Assembly: GCA_015067185.1 (NCBI GenBank)
Contig: SVMZ01000009.1
Span: 1-64,000, forward strand
Source of the DNA: Oscillospiraceae bacterium
Lineage (GTDB): Bacteria; Bacillota; Clostridia; Oscillospirales; Ruminococcaceae
Direction: 5' to 3'
Length of the DNA stretch: 64,000 nt
The position numbers and the translations under genes were made by a program. The notes under the pieces were generated by a model. It made no database searches. It worked only from the letters and a program-made list of their open reading frames with translations, and had not been told where the DNA came from. Positions within the stretch are counted from its first letter, which is position 1. The number at the start of each line of letters is the position of its first letter. Shown here piece by piece: positions 41,828 through 49,951 of this stretch.

Positions 41828-42757
41828 ATGAGAATAGCAACAACAACAGGAGATTTTCTTTGGTACGCCGATCCCGCCGACATCAGCGGCGCACTGACCA
41901 TGCTGGCAGACAGCGGCTTTAAGTATGCTGACCTCAACCTGAGCGGTGCATTCTTCCCCGAGTCCCCTCTCTGCGGCGATAACTGGGAAAAATGGGCAGA
42001 TGATATCGGTGAGACCGCTGCACGTCTGGGCATGACTCTGGTGCAGGCACACTCCTCCGATACCGTCTATGATAAAGGCGAGCTGAGAGACTACCGCACC
42101 TCCATTATCGAGCGCGAAATCGAGATCTGCCGCAAGCTGGGCATCCCCGGTATGGTTGTACACGGTATTTGCAAAGCAAATGGTGAGCGTGAGGACTTCA
42201 TGGAGAAGAACACCGAGCTCTACAAAGAGCTGCTTGTCACTGCCGAGAAGGGCAACGTAACCATTTACACCGAGAACACCTGCCGCCAGAACAACCCCGC
42301 ATACTACATCTTTGAGGGCAGCGACGTAAATGAGCTCTGCGAAAGAGTTAACCACCCGCTGTTCGGTGCCTGCTGGGATATCGGTCACGCACACTGCCAC
42401 GGCGTTGATCAGTACAAAGAGATCACCACCATGAACAAGAACCTGAAGGCTCTCCATGTCCACGATAACTATGCTGTTGCCGATGTTCACATTCAGCCGT
42501 ACGGCGGAAACTGCTGCTACGATGCTATCCTGAAAGCTCTCGTGGATATTGATTTCAAAGGCTGCTTCACGCTGGAAGCATTCTGCGCACCGGTAGCAAG
42601 CAACTTCTGCTTCTGCAACCGTAAGCCCTTCGTGAAGGAGGGTGTCGTATATGATAAGGTGCTCATGCCACCCATCGATATCAAGATCCGTGCTGAGCGT
42701 CTGATGCTTGACACCACCCGCTTTATGCTGGAAGCATACGGCTGCTACGAAGATTGA
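41828..42757 (+). CDS. sugar phosphate isomerase/epimerase, paralog 3 (subfamily B)
   Basis: 309 residues. Subfamily B marks: FLWYADPADISGALTM, NELCERVNHPLFGACWDIGHAHCHGVDQYKEI, VHIQPYGGNCCYDA and FCFCNRKPF near the end. The metal-site residues (Glu in IYTENTC, Asp-His in WDIGHA, His in LHVHDN, Glu in FTLEAF) are kept. The NFCFCNRKPF loop with two Cys is absent from subfamily A and is probably near the substrate site. AAAGGAGCTGACATTC precedes the ATG, and a promoter and hairpin lie in the 127-base gap before it, so it can be expressed apart from copies 1 and 2. Confidence 0.9.
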   Translation: MRIATTTGDFLWYADPADISGALTMLADSGFKYADLNLSGAFFPESPLCGDNWEKWADDIGETAARLGMTLVQAHSSDTVYDKGELRDYRTSIIEREIEICRKLGIPGMVVHGICKANGEREDFMEKNTELYKELLVTAEKGNVTIYTENTCRQNNPAYYIFEGSDVNELCERVNHPLFGACWDIGHAHCHGVDQYKEITTMNKNLKALHVHDNYAVADVHIQPYGGNCCYDAILKALVDIDFKGCFTLEAFCAPVASNFCFCNRKPFVKEGVVYDKVLMPPIDIKIRAERLMLDTTRFMLEAYGCYED

Positions 42758-42782
42758 TTGCGAATTTGAGGAGTGAATTAAC

Positions 42783-43721
42783 ATGAAAATTGCAACCACA
42801 ACAGGCGATTTCCTTTGGTATGCCGAGAAGTGGGATGTCTGCAGCATATTGACCATGATGGCAGAAAGCGGCATCAAACACGTCGATCTGAACCTCGGCG
42901 GCGCGATGGTTCCCGGGAAGTCCCCTCTCTGCTCCGACAAATGGGAGCAGTGGGTGGATGACATCGGAAACACGGCAGTTCGTCTGGGGCTGGACTTTGT
43001 TCAGGCACATTCCTCCGACACGGTGTATGAACGCGGAGAAAAAAGAGACTATCTCACATCCATGATCATCCGCGAGTTTGAAGTCTGCCAAAAGCTGGGT
43101 ATCCCCGGCATGGTGGTGCATGGCGTCCTGAACCCCAGCGGGGAACGCGAGGAGTTTATGGCGAAAAATGCGGAGTTCTACAATGAACTTTTGCCTACAG
43201 TGGAACAGACCGGAGTTCGGATGTTCACCGAAAACGGCTGCCATCAGAACACACCGCTGGCTAAGCTTTTCTATGGTGAAGATATGAACGAGCTGTGTGG
43301 CCGTGTGAATCACCCGCTGTTTGGTGTCTGCTGGGATGTAGGACATGCTCATCTGCAGGGAGTAGATCAGTATAAAGAGATCATAACCATGGGTTCTAAT
43401 CTCCAGGCTGTCCATATTCACGATAACTACAACTATGCAGTCAAAGATCTGCATATCCAGCCCTTCGGCGGCAACTGCTGCTATGATGCCATCATCAACG
43501 GCCTGCTGGATATTGGGTTTAAGGGCGCTTTCACGCTGGAAGCCTTCAGTATGCCGGTGGCAAGCAACTTCTGTTTCTGCAACCGTAAACCCTTTGTACT
43601 GGATGGCATTGTCTATGATAAGGTGCTCATGCCCCCGCTGGATATTAAGATCCGCTCCGAGCGCCTGATGATGGATACCGCCCGTTTCATGCTGGAAGCG
43701 TATAACTGCTACGAAGACTAA
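42783..43721 (+). CDS. sugar phosphate isomerase/epimerase, paralog 4 (subfamily B)
   Basis: 312 residues. Shares FLWYAEKWDVCSIL, GEDMNELCGRVNHPLFGVCWDVGHAHLQGVDQYKEI and the NFCFCNRKPF loop with paralog 3. The Glu of the first metal motif is in MFTENGC rather than YTEN. Asp-His of WDVGHA and His of VHIHDN are present. ATTTGAGGAGTGAATTAAC precedes the ATG, 25 bases after paralog 3. Codons are slightly less biased than those of paralog 1. Probably the same operon as 3 and 5. Confidence 0.9.
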   Translation: MKIATTTGDFLWYAEKWDVCSILTMMAESGIKHVDLNLGGAMVPGKSPLCSDKWEQWVDDIGNTAVRLGLDFVQAHSSDTVYERGEKRDYLTSMIIREFEVCQKLGIPGMVVHGVLNPSGEREEFMAKNAEFYNELLPTVEQTGVRMFTENGCHQNTPLAKLFYGEDMNELCGRVNHPLFGVCWDVGHAHLQGVDQYKEIITMGSNLQAVHIHDNYNYAVKDLHIQPFGGNCCYDAIINGLLDIGFKGAFTLEAFSMPVASNFCFCNRKPFVLDGIVYDKVLMPPLDIKIRSERLMMDTARFMLEAYNCYED

Positions 43722-43746
43722 GAAAAACTCCTGAAGGTGAAATAAC

Positions 43747-44682
43747 ATGAGAGTTGCAACGACAACATTTGATTTCAGCGGATATGTAAACCACCGTACA
43801 GCCAATGCGGCGGATATTCTCGCCATGTTGGCGGACAGCGGCTGCAAATATGTGGATTTCAGCCTTGCCTTATCAGATGTACCCGGTTCTCCGCTTCTGG
43901 AAGACGGTTGGGAAAAATGGGTGAATGATATCGGAAATATCTCTGCCAGACTGGGCCTGAAGCTGATCCAGTCTCACTCCTCCGATACTGTGTATGAATA
44001 CGGCGAAAAGCGTGATTACCTCACTTCCATCATCAAGCGTGAAATTGAAGTATGCGGTATGCTGGGAATTGGCGGTATTGTCGTGCACGGAATTGAAAAA
44101 GCGAATGGTGAACGAGAGGAGTTCATGGAGAAAAACACGGAGTTTTACAAGGAACTTCTTCCGTTGGCCGAAAAAAACGGTGTTGAGATTTACACCGAAA
44201 ATACCTGTACGGCAAACTGCCCAACGTATTATCTTTTCGATGGAAAAGATATGAATGAGCTCTGTGAGCGCGTCAACCACCCGTTGTTCGGTGCTTGCTG
44301 GGACGTAGGCCATGGCCACGTGCAGGGTGTAGATCAGTATAAAGAGATAACCACCATGGGGAAGAATCTGAAGGCGCTGCATGTTCATGATAACTACGGT
44401 GTTGCAGATATCCATATTCAGCCCTACGGCGGAAATGTCTGTTATGATGCACTGATCAAGGGACTGGTGGATATTGACTATAAGGGCTATTTTACTCTTG
44501 AAGCCCTGTGTGCACCTGTCTCCGACAGATTTTGTTTCTGCAACCGCAAACCCTTTGAAAAAGACGGCGTTGTATATGATAAAGCATTGATGCCGCCCTT
44601 GGCTCTTAAAATTCGTTCTGAGCGTTTGATGCTCGATACGGTGCGTTTTATGCTTGAAGCATATGATTGTTATGAAGATTGA
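43747..44682 (+). CDS. sugar phosphate isomerase/epimerase, paralog 5 (subfamily B)
   Basis: 311 residues. FDFSGYVNHRTANAAD at the start differs from the other copies, while CERVNHPLFGACWDVGHGHVQGVDQYKEI and the FCFCNRKPF loop tie it to subfamily B. WDVGHGH keeps the Asp-His ligands with Gly for Ala between. CTGAAGGTGAAATAAC lies before the ATG, and a terminator follows 13 bases after the stop, closing the five-gene block. More AT-rich than copies 1 to 3, which suggests an earlier divergence or weaker expression. Confidence 0.9.
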   Translation: MRVATTTFDFSGYVNHRTANAADILAMLADSGCKYVDFSLALSDVPGSPLLEDGWEKWVNDIGNISARLGLKLIQSHSSDTVYEYGEKRDYLTSIIKREIEVCGMLGIGGIVVHGIEKANGEREEFMEKNTEFYKELLPLAEKNGVEIYTENTCTANCPTYYLFDGKDMNELCERVNHPLFGACWDVGHGHVQGVDQYKEITTMGKNLKALHVHDNYGVADIHIQPYGGNVCYDALIKGLVDIDYKGYFTLEALCAPVSDRFCFCNRKPFEKDGVVYDKALMPPLALKIRSERLMLDTVRFMLEAYDCYED

Positions 44683-44695
44683 TTTTCTGGTTTTT

Positions 44696-44734
44696 AAATA
44701 TCCGGCGGAAAATATTCCGTCGGATATTTTTTGT
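44696..44734 (+). terminator. terminator of the isomerase 3-5 operon
   Basis: Stem AAATATCCGGCGGAA/TTCCGTCGGATATTT (15 pairs, one G:T) with loop AATA, followed by TTT. Confidence 0.9.
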
Positions 44735-44837
44735 CATACAAAGGTCTTTTGCTGTTAATAAAAAAATGCTATAATAATATTATTATATTTTGTGTATGAT
44801 ATACTTGAATGAAAAAGTATGGACAGGAGAACATTGG

Positions 44838-45479
44838 ATGGAAGATTTGAAGCTGATTTTTGCCAGTAATCTTATTAATCTGCGTACAAAAGCGAATATG
44901 ACACAGGTGGAACTGGCGGAAAAGATCAACTATTCCGATAAGTCAGTTTCAAAATGGGAACGCGGGGAGTCGGTGCCGGATGTTGCAGTTATTAAAACAA
45001 TGGCAGATCTGTTCGGTGTCACCGTGGATCATATGATAACATCTCATGATACATGGAAATCGTTGGATGAAGAGAAAGAAGAGGCAAATAAAAAACACCG
45101 GGAGCGTCATTTTAGTCCCGAAGTGGTGACGCTGGTTGCTATTTTAGGAATATGGACACTGGCGCTGCTGCTGTTTGTGATTTTCTGGATGTTGGATTAT
45201 ATGCTGTATATTATTTTCCTTGCAGCTATTCCGGCAACGCTGGTAACACTCCTTGTCCTGAATTGTATATGGAATGAGGATCACAGATACAATGTATGGA
45301 TTGTTATGGCATTGGTGTTGAGCCTGTTTGTACTGGCCATTCTGGTGTTTTTCAGGTATAATCCATGGAAACTTCTGTTGGTTTTGGTGCCGGCGGAGTT
45401 GATTGTGTATTTTAGCTTTAAGATAAAAAAAGGCTTTAAATGGTTGAAAAAAAGAAAGAAAAAATACCAGGAAAAGTGA
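44838..45479 (+). CDS. XRE-family regulator with C-terminal membrane helices
   Basis: 213 residues. Residues 8-65 form a Cro/C1-type helix-turn-helix (NLRTKANMTQVELAEKI, SDKSVSKWERGESVPD). The second half holds about four membrane helices (VVTLVAILGIWTLALLLFVIF and on), so the DNA-binding domain is tethered to the membrane. Such proteins are common in Clostridia and may respond to envelope or membrane signals. ACAGGAGAAC lies 5 bases before the ATG at 44838. A TATAAT at 44770-44775 preceded by TTTTGC is a candidate promoter. No target gene can be named. Confidence 0.88.
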   Translation: MEDLKLIFASNLINLRTKANMTQVELAEKINYSDKSVSKWERGESVPDVAVIKTMADLFGVTVDHMITSHDTWKSLDEEKEEANKKHRERHFSPEVVTLVAILGIWTLALLLFVIFWMLDYMLYIIFLAAIPATLVTLLVLNCIWNEDHRYNVWIVMALVLSLFVLAILVFFRYNPWKLLLVLVPAELIVYFSFKIKKGFKWLKKRKKKYQEK

Positions 45480-45484
45480 ATTCT

Positions 45485-45529
45485 ATCGGTAGTAGAATCA
45501 GAAAAAAGGATTCTACTACCGATTTTTTA
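45485..45529 (+). terminator. terminator after the XRE gene
   Basis: 15-base pair stem ATCGGTAGTAGAATC/GATTCTACTACCGAT followed by TTTTTTA. Confidence 0.92.
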
Positions 45530-45642
45530 TGGATAGAGTTAAGAGAAGTAACAGTAGGTTGAGTTCTAAGTGGGAAAATGATATTATAATAAAAGCGTAT
45601 ACCTTGAAGAAGGGTAAAGAAAAGTTGGCAAGGAGTAGTCGT

Positions 45643-46527
45643 ATGAGTTATGTATTGAGCTGTTGTTCTACAGCGGATCTTTCGAAAGAACATTTTCAGA
45701 AAATCAATGTTGAATATATATGTTTCCACTATTTTATGGATGGAGTCCAGTATGATGATGATCTTGGCGAAACTATGCCGCTGAATGAGTTTTACCAGAG
45801 GATGATTGATGGGGCAGATACCGCTACGGCACAAATCAATATAACAGAATATCTTACCTATTTCACAAAGTTCCTTGAAGAGGGAAAAGATATCTTTCAT
45901 CTTACTCTATCCTCCGGTCTTTCCGGAAGCTATAATTCTGCCCGCAATGCTGCAGCAATAGCAGCAGAGAGATATCCGGATCGTAAGATTTATGTAGTGG
46001 ATTCTTTGGGTGCCTCATCCGGTTATGGTCTGTTTGTGGATAAGCTGGCAGAACTGCGTGATGCGGGAATGAGCATTGACGAGCTGCGCGATTGGGCAGA
46101 GGAAAATAAGCTGAAGATGCATCACTGGTTTTTCTCCACCGATCTTACTTTCTACATTAAGGGCGGCAGAGTCTCCAAAACAGCCGGTGTCATTGGTGGT
46201 ATTCTGGGTATATGCCCGCTACTTAATATGGATAACCAGGGAAGGCTGATTCCACGTGCAAAAATTCCCGGTAAAAAGAGAGTCATCAATGAAATTGTCA
46301 AACGTATGGAAAATCTGGCAGATGACAGAATGAATTACAGCGAAAAGTGTTATATTTGTAACTCTGCCTGCATGGAGGATGCCAAAGCAGTAGCTGCACA
46401 AGTTGAAGCCAAATTCCCTAAAATGCGCGGTAAAGTGGAGATTTATGATATCGGAACAACTATCGGAAGCCATACCGGTCCGGGTACCGTTGCCCTCTTT
46501 TTCTGGGGCGATAAGCGCGAAGACTGA
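45643..46527 (+). CDS. DegV-family fatty acid-binding protein
   Basis: 294 residues. DegV proteins (FakB) bind a fatty acid for phosphorylation by FakA in the membrane-lipid uptake pathway. Marks: VLSCCSTADLSKEHF near the start, IFHLTLSSGLSGSYNSARNAA with the fatty-acid-contacting SSxLSGT-like motif, IYVVDSLGASSGYGL, YIKGGRVSKTAGVIGGILGICPLL, and TTIGSHTGPGTVALFFWG. AAGGAGTAGTCGT precedes the ATG. No FakA gene is nearby. Family identity is secure; the fatty acid bound cannot be told. Confidence 0.93.
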   Translation: MSYVLSCCSTADLSKEHFQKINVEYICFHYFMDGVQYDDDLGETMPLNEFYQRMIDGADTATAQINITEYLTYFTKFLEEGKDIFHLTLSSGLSGSYNSARNAAAIAAERYPDRKIYVVDSLGASSGYGLFVDKLAELRDAGMSIDELRDWAEENKLKMHHWFFSTDLTFYIKGGRVSKTAGVIGGILGICPLLNMDNQGRLIPRAKIPGKKRVINEIVKRMENLADDRMNYSEKCYICNSACMEDAKAVAAQVEAKFPKMRGKVEIYDIGTTIGSHTGPGTVALFFWGDKRED

Positions 46528-46550
46528 TTGGATAGTATAATAATAAGCGT

Positions 46551-46597
46551 CAAACGTCGTTTCACTGTTTTTCTGCAGGAGACGGCGTTTGTTTTAT
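46551..46597 (+). terminator. terminator after the DegV gene
   Basis: Stem CAAACGTCGTTTC/GAGACGGCGTTTG (13 pairs with wobbles), followed by TTTTAT. Confidence 0.75.
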
Positions 46598-46615
46598 GGA
46601 AAAATGTACATTATT

Positions 46616-46675
46616 TTGCGATGTTGTACGTTATCTTGCGAAACGCTTGCGAAGAAAAAAGTGGAGTGCTATAAT
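46616..46675 (+). promoter_or_regulatory. promoter of isomerase-6 with phased TTGCGA repeats
   Basis: TTGCGA (46647-46652), 17 bases, TGC-TATAAT (46670-46675). Two more TTGCGA copies lie at 46616 and 46636, that is 31 and 11 bases upstream of the -35 copy, about three and one helical turns. An AATGTACATT palindrome lies at 46603-46612. Confidence 0.6.
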
Positions 46676-46699
46676 GAGCTCATAAAAGGAGGGAGCTCT

Positions 46700-47602
46700 A
46701 TGAGTATAAAAACGTCAATCAATTTATGGCACCACGATGTCCCGCAATATGGAATTTATACCACCGAAGAATGTATTGAGATATTAAAAAATGCAGGCTA
46801 TGAAGCTGTAGATTTTCCGATGTGCAACTGGCCAGAGGGAGACGATATTGTCTTTTCAGAGGCCTTTGAGGAAAAGGTGATTGCTTTTGCAGAACAGCTC
46901 AGAGAGAATGGGATGATTGTAGGGCAAACGCATTTGCCCTATGTTCCCGGATATTATCCCAGAAAAGAAGAGGAAGGCGAGGAATATTTTTTGGAAGTCT
47001 TCCTTCCTCGCGTAATAAGGGGAATAGAACTGACAGCCAAAATGGGATGCAAGGTTGCTGTTTTTCACCTCTATCTTGGTAAGGATAGGGAAGAAACGTT
47101 GGATGTCAACAGAAAAACGCTGGATCTTCTTCGACCGGTTTGCAAGAGGACGGGAGTAAAGGTTGCTCTTGAGAATGTTTTTGGCTGGAATTCCCGAGAG
47201 GGAATTTGTCCATGTAATGTGGATACCAAAGAAGATATGGTGGATTATGTGGATTATGGTGGAAGCGAGTATTTTGGTATTTGTTTTGATACCGGTCATG
47301 CTGCGCTTCTGGGGTATGATCCCATAGAATTCATAGAAGCTTGTGGGAAAAGACTGATTGCACTGCATGTAAACAGCAACACCGGCAGAAAATGGGTGGA
47401 TGATTTGCATATGATTCCCGGTTCGTTGAACTGGACAGAACCGATCAAGTGGGAAAAGATATCGGAGACATTGGGAAAGGTCGGTTACAGCGGAACATAT
47501 AATTTGGAAGTATTGGTCCCCTATGGCAGCAACAGGAACATGGTAAAGACCTTTGTTGCTTATACCGGTGCAGTGGCAAGAAATTATGCAGACATGATAT
47601 GA
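46700..47602 (+). CDS. sugar phosphate isomerase/epimerase, paralog 6 (subfamily C)
   Basis: 300 residues. A distinct subfamily: TSINLWHHDVPQYGIYTTEECIEIL, GYEAVDFPMCNWPEGDD and GQTHLPYVPGYYP. Metal ligands Glu159 (KVALENVFG), Asp197 and His200 (CFDTGHAALLG), His223 (IALHVNSN) and Glu270 (YNLEVLV). AAGGAGGGAGCTCT precedes the ATG; the longer upstream frame lacks a site. Single gene between its own promoter and a terminator. Closest neighbour in sequence is paralog 7. IolE-like or related sugar-acid isomerases are the nearest known functional types. Confidence 0.9.
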   Translation: MSIKTSINLWHHDVPQYGIYTTEECIEILKNAGYEAVDFPMCNWPEGDDIVFSEAFEEKVIAFAEQLRENGMIVGQTHLPYVPGYYPRKEEEGEEYFLEVFLPRVIRGIELTAKMGCKVAVFHLYLGKDREETLDVNRKTLDLLRPVCKRTGVKVALENVFGWNSREGICPCNVDTKEDMVDYVDYGGSEYFGICFDTGHAALLGYDPIEFIEACGKRLIALHVNSNTGRKWVDDLHMIPGSLNWTEPIKWEKISETLGKVGYSGTYNLEVLVPYGSNRNMVKTFVAYTGAVARNYADMI

Positions 47603-47609
47603 AAAGCTG

Positions 47610-47641
47610 CCGGCTGAACGAGTGTTTCAGCCGGTTCTTTT
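47610..47641 (+). terminator. terminator after isomerase-6
   Basis: Stem CCGGCTGAA/TTCAGCCGG with a 7-base loop, followed by TTCTTTTT. Confidence 0.88.
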
Positions 47642-47676
47642 TGTTTACGAAAAGTATGTTATTTTTACCGAAACGG

Positions 47677-47696
47677 AAAAAACAGTACTGTTTTTT
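47677..47696. promoter_or_regulatory. perfect palindrome upstream of the isomerase-7 promoter
   Basis: AAAAAA-CAGTACTG-TTTTTT, 20 bases and exactly symmetrical, ends 10 bases before the -35. No gene end is close enough for a terminator role (the terminator of the gene before is at 47610), so an operator is likely. Confidence 0.5.
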
Positions 47697-47705
47697 GCTG
47701 TTTGC

Positions 47706-47734
47706 TTGCAGAGTAAAGTTGCGGATGCTATAAT
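47706..47734 (+). promoter_or_regulatory. promoter of isomerase-7
   Basis: TTGCAG (47706-47711), 17 bases, TGC-TATAAT (47729-47734). Another TTGC lies 11 bases upstream (47695). Confidence 0.6.
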
Positions 47735-47764
47735 GAGGTTAAAACAAAAAGGAGCATAGTGGAA

Positions 47765-48664
47765 ATGAAGATAAAGACATCAACCAATCTTTGGTGCCAT
47801 GTCCCGGAGTATGGTAAATATACGGACGAGGAATGCATTGAAATATTAAAAAATGCGGGATATGAGGCAGTGGATTTTCCGCTGTGCGATTGGCCGGGCG
47901 GCGATAACGTTGTATTTTCGAAAGAGTTTGAAAAAAAGGTAGTAACTTTTGCAGAGAAATTGCAGGAAAACGGGATGATTGTAGGACAGACACATCTTCC
48001 CTATTACCCGTCACACTATCCCCCCATCGGCGATGGGAGCTATGAGGCGTTTTCAAAGGAGTTTATGCCTTTGATTGAAAGAACATTGGAGCTTACCGCA
48101 AAAATGGGATGTAAGGTTGCTGTTATCCATCTCTATATAGGGGAAAATGCAGAGGAGACATTGGCATTCAATAAAAAGTATATTGATTCAATCCGTCCAA
48201 TTTGCCGGAGAACAGGTGTAAAAGTGGCTATTGAGTCGATATTTGGGTGGAAAGAAGGAAAGGGAATTATTCCCTGTAACATTGGAACAGCAGAAGAACT
48301 GCTGACCTATGTAGAGTATGGCGGTGCCGATTGCTTTGGAGTATGTATAGACACAGGACATGCAGCTTTGCTGGGAGATGACCCGGTAAAACTGATTGAG
48401 GCATGCGGAGAGCATTTGATTGCACTGCATATCAACGGTAATTTGGGAAGAAAATGGGTAGACGATCTGCACCTTGTTCCGGGTTCTCTGAATTGGAGCG
48501 AACAAATTAAATGGGAAAAAATATCGGAGGCACTGGGAAGTATCGATTATAGCGGAACCTATAATTTAGAAGTCCTAGTGCCTTACGGAAGTACAAAGAA
48601 CATTGTGAAGGCATTTATAAATTATACCGGAGCAGTGGCAAGACATTATGCGGATATGATCTGA
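47765..48664 (+). CDS. sugar phosphate isomerase/epimerase, paralog 7 (subfamily C)
   Basis: 299 residues, near relative of paralog 6: TSTNLWCHVPEYGKYTDEECIEIL, GYEAVDFPLCDWPGGDN and GQTHLPYYPSHYP. Ligands Glu (VAIESIFG), Asp-His (CIDTGHAALLG), His (IALHINGN), Glu (YNLEVLV) are present. AAAAAGGAGCATAGTGGAA precedes the ATG at 47765, which is better spaced than the GTG at 47759. The Gfo/Idh dehydrogenase gene follows. The pair 6/7 has its own promoters, so the two may be used on different sugars or states. Confidence 0.9.
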   Translation: MKIKTSTNLWCHVPEYGKYTDEECIEILKNAGYEAVDFPLCDWPGGDNVVFSKEFEKKVVTFAEKLQENGMIVGQTHLPYYPSHYPPIGDGSYEAFSKEFMPLIERTLELTAKMGCKVAVIHLYIGENAEETLAFNKKYIDSIRPICRRTGVKVAIESIFGWKEGKGIIPCNIGTAEELLTYVEYGGADCFGVCIDTGHAALLGDDPVKLIEACGEHLIALHINGNLGRKWVDDLHLVPGSLNWSEQIKWEKISEALGSIDYSGTYNLEVLVPYGSTKNIVKAFINYTGAVARHYADMI

Positions 48665-48686
48665 AAAGTTCAAGCAAAAAATACGG

Positions 48687-48715
48687 TTGGCATTCAAAGA
48701 AAAATGTGATATACT
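48687..48715 (+). promoter_or_regulatory. promoter of the Gfo/Idh/MocA gene
   Basis: TTGGCA (48687-48692), 17 bases, TATACT (48710-48715). Confidence 0.6.
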
Positions 48716-48779
48716 AAGAAATAAGAGCATGCTGTTGAAAGCAGTGAAATATACTATGATAGAAAAGCGGGGAGAAAGA

Positions 48780-49823
48780 ATGTCAGAACAGATTAAAATT
48801 GGTGTGGTTGGTCTTGGCCGTATCGGTATGAGTGTGCATAGAGAGTGTTTGGCCGCACGGCCCGATAAATTTAAAGTTGTGGCCGCCTGTGATCTGATTC
48901 CGGAACGCTGCGAAAAATATGCGGAAGTGTTTGGGTGTAAAACATACGGAAATATCGAAGAAATGATAGCGGATCCCGAAGTAGAGGTAGTGGATATTGC
49001 TACGCGTTCCTGTGATCACTACATCCATTCTAAAATGGCACTGATGGCAGGGAAAAGTGTACTGGTAGAGAAACCTTTCTGCCGCACCTATGAAGAAGCC
49101 TGTGAGTTAATACGTCTTGGTTCACAGCCGGCGGGTCCCAGAATTTTTGTGCGCCATAACAGACGTTTTGAAGAAGGATTTATCAAGGTTAACGAAATTA
49201 TCGATTCCGGCATTCTGGGCGAGGTATATGAAATTAAATTGACCAGAAACAGCTATCAGCGCAGAAATGACTGGCAGACAATTAAGAAGTTTGGCGGCGG
49301 ACAGCTGCTTAACTGGGGACCGCATATTGTGGATCATTCTCTGCAGTTTTGTGGTGGAAAATATGAATCGATGTTTGCTGATATCAAACGTGTTGCCGCT
49401 GTAGGAGATGCAGAGGACCATATCAAGATTGTGTTCAAGGGAATCAACCATAGAATTGTTGATATGGAGATCAGCGGTGGAGCAGCGCTGCCTACACCGG
49501 AATATGTCGTATACGGAACAAAAGGCAGCCTGATTGGAACAGGCAATACGTTAGTGTGGAAGTATCTGGATCCGGAAGTGCAACTGGCCAAAATTGAAGC
49601 CAATCCGGCAACACCGGACGGAAATACTTTTGGAAACGATGAAAAACTGATATGGAAAGAAGAGTCCCTTGTGATGGATGGAGAGGACAAAACAGATGTT
49701 GTCTGGGATTATTTCTATGAGGCTTACCGAAACAACAAACCCTATCCTATCACTTCCGATCAGGCGGCAGAGGTAGTACGAGCTCTGGAAAATGCCAAAA
49801 TAGGAACGGAGTTTGCCAGGTAA
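48780..49823 (+). CDS. Gfo/Idh/MocA-family dehydrogenase
   Basis: 347 residues. IGVVGLGRIGMSVHRE is the NAD(P) site, VDIATRSCDHYIH the second strand, and VLVEKPFCRTYEEA holds the EKP motif with the catalytic Lys. HNRRFEEGF and GGGQLLNWGPHIVDH contain the Asp/His area of the active site, with His at the end of GPHIVDH. CGGGGAGAAAGA precedes the ATG. In inositol and related pathways such dehydrogenases make keto-sugars that isomerases of the type found here take up, so it may act with paralogs 6 and 7; the substrate is unknown. Confidence 0.93.
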   Translation: MSEQIKIGVVGLGRIGMSVHRECLAARPDKFKVVAACDLIPERCEKYAEVFGCKTYGNIEEMIADPEVEVVDIATRSCDHYIHSKMALMAGKSVLVEKPFCRTYEEACELIRLGSQPAGPRIFVRHNRRFEEGFIKVNEIIDSGILGEVYEIKLTRNSYQRRNDWQTIKKFGGGQLLNWGPHIVDHSLQFCGGKYESMFADIKRVAAVGDAEDHIKIVFKGINHRIVDMEISGGAALPTPEYVVYGTKGSLIGTGNTLVWKYLDPEVQLAKIEANPATPDGNTFGNDEKLIWKEESLVMDGEDKTDVVWDYFYEAYRNNKPYPITSDQAAEVVRALENAKIGTEFAR

Positions 49824-49884
49824 CAGTGCCGACAGTTTTTGACGTTGAAAACGGCGAAAATATAATTGAAATCATCAAAAGACA

Positions 49885-49924
49885 GAGGAGCGTTGCTTAT
49901 CGTGCAACGCTCCTCGTTATATTT
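49885..49924. terminator. bidirectional terminator between convergent genes
   Basis: 12-base pair stem GAGGAGCGTTGC/GCAACGCTCCTC followed by GTTATATTTT on the plus strand; the minus strand has TGTCTTTTG after the stem. Confidence 0.88.
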
Positions 49925-49951
49925 TAAACTTAATATTACATAAAGAAGGTG

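Noticed and set aside
39713-43847. Long minus-strand frames over isomerases 1-4 (357, 382 and 374 codons)
   Set aside because: Antisense shadows repeated over each paralog because the paralogs are similar; no independent motif.
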